Of a stretch of 64,000 nt of DNA, positions 53,685-64,000 are shown piece after piece. The position numbers were made by a program, and so were the translations under genes. This stretch comes from Thauera sp. GDN1 (GTDB lineage Bacteria; Pseudomonadota; Gammaproteobacteria; Burkholderiales; Rhodocyclaceae): positions 1,426,001 to 1,490,000 of the forward strand of contig NZ_CP097870.1 in the NCBI RefSeq assembly GCF_029223545.1, in the 5' to 3' direction. The stretch's first letter is position 1; every line of letters begins with the position of its first letter. Under the pieces are notes generated by a model. The model had not been told where the DNA came from, did no database searches, and worked only from the letters and a program-made list of their open reading frames with translations.

Positions 53685-56600
53685 ATGGAACAAAGGGAGA
53701 AGAGCCGGTTGGCCGCGAACGTGGACGCGGTCGTGGAGCAGATCGGTGCGCGTCTGCCGGCCGAACAGGCGCAGGCGGTCGGTACGTTCGCGGCGAGATT
53801 CTTCGCCCAGGTCGATCCGGAGGACCTCGAGGCCCTGTCGGTGTCCGATCTCTACGGCGCCGTGCTCAGCCAGTGGCATTTCATCACCCGCCGCAGCGCG
53901 GGCAGCGTCGTGCGCGTGTTCAATCCGCGGCTCGACGAGCATGGCTGGGAGTCGGCGCACACGGTGATCGAGATCGTCGGCGACGACATGCCCTTCCTGG
54001 TCGACTCGGTGACAATGGAGATCAACCGCCAGGGGCTGACGCTGCACCTGATCATCCACCCGGTGCTGCGTGTCGTGCGCGACGAAGACGGGCGATTGCA
54101 GCGCCTGGCCGAACGTGGCGACAGTGAGGCGGCGCCGGAATCTGTGATGCACCTCGAGGTCGACCGCCGCACCGATCCGGCGGACCTCAAGGCCCTGCGC
54201 GAGGGGCTGGAGCACGTGCTCGCCGACGTGCGCGCGGCGGTCACCGACTGGCCGCGGATGCGCGAGCGGCTCCAGGAAGTCATCGCCGGCGTCGACACCA
54301 TCCCGGCCACGGTCGATGCCGGGGAGCGCGCCGAGGCGCGCGCCTTCCTCGAATGGCTCGCGGCGGACAACTTCGTGCTGCTCGGCTGCCGCGACTACGA
54401 GCTCGTCAGCAGCGAGGAGGGCAACGAGCTGCGCATCGTCCCCGGCTCCGGGCTGGGCCTGCTGCGCGGCGAGGGCGAGGACGGGCAGTCGCGTTCGTTC
54501 GCCGCGCTGCCGCCCCAGCTCAAGGCGCAGGCGCACATGCCGGGCGTGCTGACGATCACCAAGTCCAACACGCGGTCGACGGTGCATCGGCCCGCCTACC
54601 TCGATTTCCTCGGCGTCAAGGTGTACGACGCCGACGGTCTGGTGTGCGGCGAGCGCCGGGTGATCGGGCTGCTCGCGTCGACCGCCTACGGCACCACGCC
54701 GGCGCAGATCCCGTTGCTGCGGCGCAAGGTCGCGGCGGTGATCGAGCGCGCGGGCCTGCCGCCGGGCGGCCATGCGGCGAAGACGCTGCAGACCATCATC
54801 GAGCGCTATCCGCGCGACGAGCTGTTCCAGATCGGCAGCGACGAGCTTTTCGCCCACGCGATGGGCATCCTGCGCCTGGGCGAGCGCCTGCGCACGCGGC
54901 TGTTCGTGCGCTGCGACCCCTTTGCGCGCTTCGTCTCCTGCCTCGTCTATGTGCCGCGCGAGCACTACAACACCGACCAGCGCAAGCGCATGCAGGCGGT
55001 GCTGATGGACGCCTTCAACGGCAGCGCGTCCGAGTTCGACGTGCAGTTCTCGGATTCCGCGCTCGCCCGCATCCTGATCACGGTGCGCACCACCGACTCG
55101 ACGATCCCGCCCTTCGACGTGCGCGAGCTCGAGCAGCGCCTGATCCGCGCCGCGCGGCGCTGGGAGGACGAGCTCCAGCAGGCGCTGGTCGAGCAGTGCG
55201 GCGAGGAGCGCGGCCTGGCGCTGATGCGGCGCTATGGCGGCGGCTTCCCGGCGGGCTATCGCGAGGACTACTCGCCGCGCATGGCGGTGTTCGACATCGA
55301 GCAGATGGAGGCGCTGGCCGACGGCGAGGCGCTCGGGCTCAACCTCTATGTGCCGCTCGAGGCGCCGGCCGGGCGCCTGAACCTGCGCCTGTACCGGCTG
55401 GATGCGCCGGTGCCGCTGTCGCAGAGCCTGCCGATGCTGGAGAAGATGGGCGTCAGGGTCATGGACGAGCGTCCCTCCGACATCCAGCGCCAGGACGGGC
55501 GCACGGTGTGGATGCACGACTTCGGCCTGCACTTCGCGGGGGCGGAGAACCTGAACATCCACGACGTGCGCCCGCTGTTCCAGGACGCCTTCCTGCGTGC
55601 ATGGCGCGGCGAGGTCGAGAACGACGACTTCAACCGTCTGGTGTTGCTCGCCGGGCTGTCGTGGCGCGAGGTCAGCGTGCTGCGCACCTACGCCCGCTAC
55701 ATGCGCCAGGCCGCCTTCACCTTCAGCCTGGCCTACATGGAGCAGACGCTGGCGGCCTACCCGAAGCTCGCGCGCGCGCTGTTCGAGCTCTTCCGCACCC
55801 GCTTCGACCCCGCGCTGGCGGGTGATCGCGAGGCGCAGTGCGCGGCGCTGGTGGCGGGCATCGAGGCCGATCTGAACAACGTCGCCAACCTCGACGAGGA
55901 CCGCATCCTGCGCCAGTTCCTGGCGATGGTCCTGGCCACGCTGCGCACCAACTGGTTCCAGCGCGGCAGCGACGGCGCGCCCAAGGCCTACACCTCGTTC
56001 AAGTTCCTGCCGGCGAAGATCCCCAATCTGCCGCAGCCCTTGCCGATGTTCGAGATCTTCGTGTATTCGCCGCGGCTCGAGGGCGTGCACCTGCGCGGCG
56101 GCAAGGTCGCGCGCGGCGGGCTGCGCTGGTCGGACCGCATGGAGGACTTCCGCACCGAGATCCTCGGCCTGGTGAAGGCGCAGATCGTCAAGAACGCGGT
56201 CATCGTCCCGGTGGGCTCCAAGGGCGGCTTCGTGGTCAAGTGCCCGCCCGCCGAGGGCGGACGCGAGGCGCTGCTCGCCGAAGGCATCGCCTGCTACCGC
56301 AACTTCCTGCGCGGCCTGCTCGACCTCACCGACAACCTGGTGCAGGGCGCGATGGTGCCGCCCGCGGACGTGGTGCGCCACGACGAGGACGACCCCTACC
56401 TGGTGGTGGCGGCCGACAAGGGCACGGCGAGCTTTTCCGACTACGCCAACGCGGTCTCGGCCGAGTACGGCTTCTGGCTGGGCGACGCCTTCGCCTCCGG
56501 CGGCTCGGTGGGCTACGACCACAAGAAGATGGCCATCACCGCGCGCGGCGCCTGGGAGGCGGTCAAGCGCCACTTCCGCGAGATGGGCAAGGACATCCAG

Positions 56601-58502
56601 CAGGAACCCTTCACCGCGGCGGGCATCGGCGACATGTCGGGCGACGTGTTCGGCAACGGCATGCTGCTGTCGAGGCAGACGCGGCTGATCGCGGCCTTCG
56701 ACCATCGCCACGTCTTCATCGACCCCGATCCCGACCCCGCGCGCTCGTGGCAGGAGCGCGCGCGCATCTTCGCGCTGCCGCGCTCGAGCTGGGACGACTA
56801 CGACAAGTCCCTGATCTCGCCGGGCGGCGGCGTGTGGCCGCGCAGCGCCAAGTCGATCGCCCTGTCGCCCGAGGTGCGCGCCGCGCTCGACATCGAGGCC
56901 GAGCGCCTGACCCCGACCGAGCTGATTCGCGCCATCCTCGCCGCGCCGGTCGAGCTCCTCTACAACGGTGGCATCGGCACCTACATCAAGGCCGCATCCG
57001 AGACCGACGCCGCGGTCGGCGACCGTGCCAACGACCCGGTGCGGGTCAATGGCGGCGAGCTGCGCTGCAAGGTGCTGGGCGAGGGCGGCAATCTGGGCGC
57101 CACCCAGCTCGGCCGCATCGAGTTCGCGCTCAAGGGCGGGCGGGTCAACACCGACGCCATCGACAACTCCGGCGGCGTGGACTGCTCCGACCACGAGGTC
57201 AACATCAAGATCCTGCTCGGCGGCGTGGTGGCCGAAGGCGAGCTGACCATGAAGCAGCGCAACCAGCTGCTCGCCGACATGACCGACGAAGTCGCCGCGC
57301 TGGTGTTGCGCGACAACTACGCGCAGACCCAGATCCTGTCGGTGACGCGCACGCGCGGCGTGGCCCTGCTCGACGAGCAGGCCGAGTTCATGCGCCGGCT
57401 GGCGCACGCCGGCCGCCTCAACCGCAAGCTCGAATACCTCCCCAACGACGAGGAAGTCGCCGAACGCAGGACGGCGCGGATCGGACTGACCAACCCCGAG
57501 CTCGCGGTGCTGCTGGCCTACAGCAAGATCGAGCTCTACGACGAGGTGCTCGCTTCCGACGTGCCGGAGGATCCCTACATCCGCACCGCGCTCGAGCGCT
57601 ACTTCCCGGTGCCGCTGCGCCAGCGCTTCGCGACGCAGATCCAGGCCCACCCGCTGCGCCGCGAGATCATCTCCACGCACGTCATCAACAGCATGATCAA
57701 TCGCGTCGGCCCGACCTTCGTCAGCCGGCTCAAGGGCGAGCTCGGCGCCGCGCCGGCGGACGTGGTGCGCGCCTACATGGCGACGCGCGAGGTGTTCGGC
57801 CTGGTGGGGCTGTGGCAGGACATCGAGGCGCTCGACAACCGCATCGACAACACGCTGCAGACCGAGCTGATCATGGAGTCGGGCCGGCTGGTGCAGCGCG
57901 GCACGTTGTGGTTCCTGCGCCAGCGGCGCTGGCTGACGGATCTGCAGGCGACGCTGGCGCACTTCTCGCCGGGGGTGGCGGCGCTGGCCGAGCGCCTGAC
58001 CGCATACGTCGCACCGGCCTACCGTGCCGAGCTGGACGAATCGATCGCGCGCCGTGTGGAGCAGGGCGTGCCCGAGGCGCTGGCGCGTCGGGTGGCGGCG
58101 CTCGACGAGCTGTATTCGGCGCTCGATCTGGTCGAGGTCGCGGCCGAAAGCGGGCGGGACGAGGCGACCGTGGCGCGGGTGTATTTCGCCCTCGGCGGCG
58201 AGCTCGACCTGCACTGGCTGGGGCGGCAGATCTCGGCGCTGCCGGCGGAGACGCGCTGGCAGAACCTCGCCCGCGGCGCCCTGCGCACCGACCTGTCGGC
58301 GCTCGCACGCACGCTCGCCGGCGAGGCGATCCGGCTGGCGCCGGAGGGCAGCGAAGTCGAGGCCATGCTCGCGGCCTGGCGCAGCCGTGCCGCCGTCGCC
58401 CTCGAGCGCTACCAGCATCTGCTCGCCGAGATCCACGGTGCGCAGAGCATCGACCTGGCGATGCTGTCGGTGCTGCTGCGCGAGCTGCGCGGCATGGCGT
58501 GA
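53685..58502 (+). CDS. Large NAD-specific glutamate dehydrogenase (about 180 kDa type)
   Basis: The enzyme oxidatively deaminates glutamate to 2-oxoglutarate with NAD. The 1605-residue protein is of the L_180 class. It has N-terminal ACT-like regulatory domains (about 1-550), a central catalytic domain with SDRMEDFRTEILGLVKAQ and the substrate lysine in VPVGSKGGFVVKCP, a Rossmann region, and a helical C-terminal domain. The usual small GDH fold and length do not fit. The ATG at 53685 follows a GGGGGG run; a GTG one codon earlier is possible. It appears monocistronic, flanked by strong hairpins. Confidence 0.95.
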   Translation: MEQREKSRLAANVDAVVEQIGARLPAEQAQAVGTFAARFFAQVDPEDLEALSVSDLYGAVLSQWHFITRRSAGSVVRVFNPRLDEHGWESAHTVIEIVGDDMPFLVDSVTMEINRQGLTLHLIIHPVLRVVRDEDGRLQRLAERGDSEAAPESVMHLEVDRRTDPADLKALREGLEHVLADVRAAVTDWPRMRERLQEVIAGVDTIPATVDAGERAEARAFLEWLAADNFVLLGCRDYELVSSEEGNELRIVPGSGLGLLRGEGEDGQSRSFAALPPQLKAQAHMPGVLTITKSNTRSTVHRPAYLDFLGVKVYDADGLVCGERRVIGLLASTAYGTTPAQIPLLRRKVAAVIERAGLPPGGHAAKTLQTIIERYPRDELFQIGSDELFAHAMGILRLGERLRTRLFVRCDPFARFVSCLVYVPREHYNTDQRKRMQAVLMDAFNGSASEFDVQFSDSALARILITVRTTDSTIPPFDVRELEQRLIRAARRWEDELQQALVEQCGEERGLALMRRYGGGFPAGYREDYSPRMAVFDIEQMEALADGEALGLNLYVPLEAPAGRLNLRLYRLDAPVPLSQSLPMLEKMGVRVMDERPSDIQRQDGRTVWMHDFGLHFAGAENLNIHDVRPLFQDAFLRAWRGEVENDDFNRLVLLAGLSWREVSVLRTYARYMRQAAFTFSLAYMEQTLAAYPKLARALFELFRTRFDPALAGDREAQCAALVAGIEADLNNVANLDEDRILRQFLAMVLATLRTNWFQRGSDGAPKAYTSFKFLPAKIPNLPQPLPMFEIFVYSPRLEGVHLRGGKVARGGLRWSDRMEDFRTEILGLVKAQIVKNAVIVPVGSKGGFVVKCPPAEGGREALLAEGIACYRNFLRGLLDLTDNLVQGAMVPPADVVRHDEDDPYLVVAADKGTASFSDYANAVSAEYGFWLGDAFASGGSVGYDHKKMAITARGAWEAVKRHFREMGKDIQQEPFTAAGIGDMSGDVFGNGMLLSRQTRLIAAFDHRHVFIDPDPDPARSWQERARIFALPRSSWDDYDKSLISPGGGVWPRSAKSIALSPEVRAALDIEAERLTPTELIRAILAAPVELLYNGGIGTYIKAASETDAAVGDRANDPVRVNGGELRCKVLGEGGNLGATQLGRIEFALKGGRVNTDAIDNSGGVDCSDHEVNIKILLGGVVAEGELTMKQRNQLLADMTDEVAALVLRDNYAQTQILSVTRTRGVALLDEQAEFMRRLAHAGRLNRKLEYLPNDEEVAERRTARIGLTNPELAVLLAYSKIELYDEVLASDVPEDPYIRTALERYFPVPLRQRFATQIQAHPLRREIISTHVINSMINRVGPTFVSRLKGELGAAPADVVRAYMATREVFGLVGLWQDIEALDNRIDNTLQTELIMESGRLVQRGTLWFLRQRRWLTDLQATLAHFSPGVAALAERLTAYVAPAYRAELDESIARRVEQGVPEALARRVAALDELYSALDLVEVAAESGRDEATVARVYFALGGELDLHWLGRQISALPAETRWQNLARGALRTDLSALARTLAGEAIRLAPEGSEVEAMLAAWRSRAAVALERYQHLLAEIHGAQSIDLAMLSVLLRELRGMA

Positions 58503-58509
58503 GCGCGCG

Positions 58510-58542
58510 CCGGGCACGGGCCGCCGCGCGGCCCGTGCCCGG
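58510..58542. repeat. 14-bp hairpin after the glutamate dehydrogenase
   Basis: Arms at 58510-58523 and 58529-58542 (CCGGGCACGGGCC with GGCCCGTGCCCGG, plus one more G-C pair) form a near-perfect stem with a 5-nt loop and no T run, starting 8 bp after the stop. Confidence 0.8.
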
Positions 58543-58550
58543 TCTGCCTG

Positions 58551-60243
<1,693 letters not shown>

Positions 60244-60254
60244 AGGAGCGAAGC

Positions 60255-62535
<2,281 letters not shown>

Positions 62536-62611
62536 TTCGTGTCCTGCATCGGGTCGGCGGAAGCGCTGCCGGCCCGCTGCTGCCACCAACTGCCGAGATC
62601 CTTCCTGCCCG

Positions 62612-62884
62612 ATGCGCTGGCCGATTCTGATCCTGATCGCACTCGTCGTCCTGCTGCAGTATCCGCTCTGGCTCGGCAAGGGCGGGTGGCTGCGGGTGTG
62701 GGAGGTCGACCGCCAGTTGCAGGCGCAGCGCGAGCAGAACCTGCGCCTCGAGCAGCGCAATGCGAGCCTGGAGGCCGAGGTCAGCGACCTGAAGTCGGGC
62801 AACGAGGCGATCGAGGAGCGCGCGCGCTACGAACTCGGTCTCATCAAGCCGGGCGAGATCTACGTGCAGATTCCGCAGCGCTGA
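62612..62884 (+). CDS. ftsB: Cell division protein FtsB
   Basis: FtsB is a bitopic inner-membrane protein that joins FtsL and FtsQ in the divisome. The 90-residue protein has a membrane segment at about residues 3-20 ([20 protein letters not shown]). A periplasmic coiled coil follows ([20 protein letters not shown]), then the conserved end [17 protein letters not shown]. The start [16 protein letters not shown] fits the family. It follows eno, the conserved position. Confidence 0.95.
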   Translation: MRWPILILIALVVLLQYPLWLGKGGWLRVWEVDRQLQAQREQNLRLEQRNASLEAEVSDLKSGNEAIEERARYELGLIKPGEIYVQIPQR

Positions 62885-62933
62885 AACAACGCGCCTGGCG
62901 CCTGCACTCGAACATCGCGGCGCACGACTGAAG

Positions 62934-62967
62934 AGCCGTTCTTCCCGGTCGGGACGAGCGGCTTTTT
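62934..62967. terminator. Terminator between ftsB and the NlpC/P60 gene
   Basis: AGCCGTTCTTCCCG pairs with CGGGACGAGCGGCT (one mismatch, one G-U) and is followed by TTTTT on the plus strand. It lies between convergent genes and mainly serves ftsB. Confidence 0.8.
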
Positions 62968-62996
62968 CTCGTCCCCGGCGCGGCCCGCAGGGGAGC

Positions 62997-63599
62997 TCAG
63001 TTGCGTGCCAGCAGCGTGCGCGCGCCGTCGATGCGCTGGGCGAAGTAGCGATTGTCCAGGCGCTCCACCCGCACCCGCCCGCGACTGGACGGGGCGTGCA
63101 CGAAACGACCGTCGCCGATGTAGATGCCCATGTGGGAGTGCCGGCGTTTCATGGTGTTGAAGAACACCAGGTCGCCCGGTTGCAGTTCGTCCACGTCGAT
63201 CGGTCGGGTGCGGTCGGCGATCTGCGCGGCGTTGTGCGGCAGGCGGCGGGCGCTGATGTTCTCGACGATGTAGGCCACCATGCCGCTGCAGTCCAGCCCG
63301 GCTTCCGGATTGCGACCGCCGAAGCGGTAGCCGGTGTCGAGCAGGCCGAGCGCGAACAGCACCATCTCCTGGGTCTGGGCTTCGTCGTCGAGCGTGATGT
63401 AGCGCTCCGCAGCCGGGGCGCTGCGGGCGGTGGTCTGTGGGGCGACAACCGGCGTCGAACTGCAGCCCGCGAGCAGCGCCACCACGAGGGCTGCGCCGGC
63501 GAGCGCGCCACGGTGCGCAGGGAGGTGCTCCGCAGTGTGGTGGACGGGGGCGGTTTCGGCGGAGCGGCGTTCCCGCCCGAATCGGCGCGTCATCTTCAT
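62997..63599 (-). CDS. NlpC/P60-family peptidoglycan endopeptidase lipoprotein
   Basis: The about 200-residue protein is a predicted lipid-anchored cysteine endopeptidase that trims peptidoglycan peptides. The signal ends LLAGCSS. The NlpC/P60 domain has the catalytic cysteine in GLDCSGMVAYI and the histidine in HSHMGIYIGDGRFVHAPSSR. The ATGs at 63599 and 63593 (MKMTRRFGRERR) are both plausible; a farther upstream frame exists but would place a long tail before the signal. A SIMPL gene precedes it on the same strand. Confidence 0.92.
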   Translation of the reverse strand: MKMTRRFGRERRSAETAPVHHTAEHLPAHRGALAGAALVVALLAGCSSTPVVAPQTTARSAPAAERYITLDDEAQTQEMVLFALGLLDTGYRFGGRNPEAGLDCSGMVAYIVENISARRLPHNAAQIADRTRPIDVDELQPGDLVFFNTMKRRHSHMGIYIGDGRFVHAPSSRGRVRVERLDNRYFAQRIDGARTLLARN

Positions 63600-63692
63600 G
63601 GCCGCAAAGATAAGCCAGCAGCAGGGCTGCGGTCCACCCTGCGGCAGCCGCGCGGCCATGCTGCCCGCGGCTGCGTGCCGGGTGTCGGTCAC

Positions 63693-64000
63693 TCAGTCGA
63701 TCAGTTCGATGCGGCCGCTGACCTGCACCGAGACCTGGCTCTCGCCGCCTTCTAGCGGCGCGGCGGCCGCTTCCGCGACCATCGCCGCGGCGCGCATGCG
63801 TGGCATCGGCGGCTGGAAACCGCTGTCGCCGACCGCCAGGTGGGCGATCCGGTGCTTCCTGCCGAGCGCGCCTGCGATCAGCGCCGCACGCTGTTCGAAG
63901 GCGCGCAGCGCGTCGACCGTGGCCTCGTCCACGACCTTGCGCCGGGTTTCCGGCGCCGGTTGCATCGAGATGTGGGCGAGGGCGAGGCTGGACTGGAGCT
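63693..64000 (-). CDS. SIMPL-domain (DUF541) protein, C-terminal part
   Basis: Only the last about 102 residues are in the window; the frame stays open to position 64000, so the start lies beyond the edge. The visible part LQSSLALAHISMQPAPETRR and the ending SQVSVQVSGRIELID match the SIMPL/DUF541 family, periplasmic proteins found in many proteobacteria and linked to oxidative stress. Its stop is about 94 bp upstream of the NlpC/P60 start on the same strand. Confidence 0.88.
   Translation of the reverse strand, partial: LQSSLALAHISMQPAPETRRKVVDEATVDALRAFEQRAALIAGALGRKHRIAHLAVGDSGFQPPMPRMRAAAMVAEAAAAPLEGGESQVSVQVSGRIELID

Overview
The window is a GC-rich bacterial chromosome segment made almost entirely of core housekeeping genes. 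Gene content and order point to a betaproteobacterium: a gyrA-serC-pheA-hisC-tyrA-aroA/cmk-rpsA-ihfB run, surE-pcm-nlpD-rpoS, a dapA-bamC pair, an AroA-Cmk fusion and a large NAD-type glutamate dehydrogenase. From memory of protein sequences, the Rhodocyclales (Thauera/Azoarcus group) fit best. That placement is inference and was not tested by any search. I see no insertion sequence, prophage, CRISPR array or integron. The only mobile-element-prone sites are three tRNA genes, and nothing appears to be inserted at them.

Layout. 1-1.6 kb: dnaK (cut by the window edge) and grpE on the minus strand, each with its own sigma-32-type heat-shock promoter. 1.9-12.9 kb: a long plus-strand mixed-function block of gyrA, serC, pheA, hisC, tyrA, an aroA-cmk fusion, rpsA and ihfB. 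It joins aromatic and serine biosynthesis to DNA topology and translation, and has a terminator-like hairpin before rpsA. 13.0-14.5 kb: lapA-lapB, controlling LPS synthesis. 14.6-19.3 kb: cysM, a ydbH-ynbE-ydbL set (AsmA-like phospholipid transport), a DEDDy exonuclease and a small GlsB-like membrane protein, then tRNA-Val. 19.6-27.3 kb: thrS-infC-rpmI-rplT, pheS-pheT-ihfA-merR-like, then tRNA-Pro. 27.4-30.6 kb: surE-pcm-nlpD-rpoS. 30.6-36.4 kb (minus): a tightly overlapping moxR-DUF58-transglutaminase-mltB-DUF2189 operon running head-on into rpoS.

36.6-43.3 kb: a histone-deacetylase-family hydrolase, dapA-bamC, an alanine-rich lipoprotein, rlmD, tRNA-Ser, an rluE-like gene and a DUF192 gene. 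43.3-47.8 kb (minus): parE-parC (topoisomerase IV). 48-53.4 kb: a GrpB-family gene, ETF:ubiquinone oxidoreductase, then a thioesterase, acetoacetyl-CoA synthetase and an isochorismatase-like hydrolase. A perfect 9-bp inverted repeat lies in the divergent promoter region and looks like a repressor operator. 53.7-58.5 kb: the large glutamate dehydrogenase, flanked by strong hairpins. 58.6-62.9 kb: pyrG-kdsA-eno-ftsB. 63.0-64.0 kb (minus): an NlpC/P60 lipoprotein and the 3' end of a SIMPL-domain gene.

Much of the window serves envelope biogenesis (LapAB, YdbH-YnbE-YdbL, BamC, NlpD, MltB, KdsA, FtsB, NlpC/P60) and growth control (RpoS, IHF-alpha and IHF-beta, DnaK/GrpE). I did not find a clearly new system. 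The best leads are the five-gene MoxR/transglutaminase/lytic transglycosylase operon, the unassigned palindromic operator near 50.3 kb, an isoleucine at the fluoroquinolone position 83 of GyrA, and the attenuated, Shine-Dalgarno-less rpsA leader.
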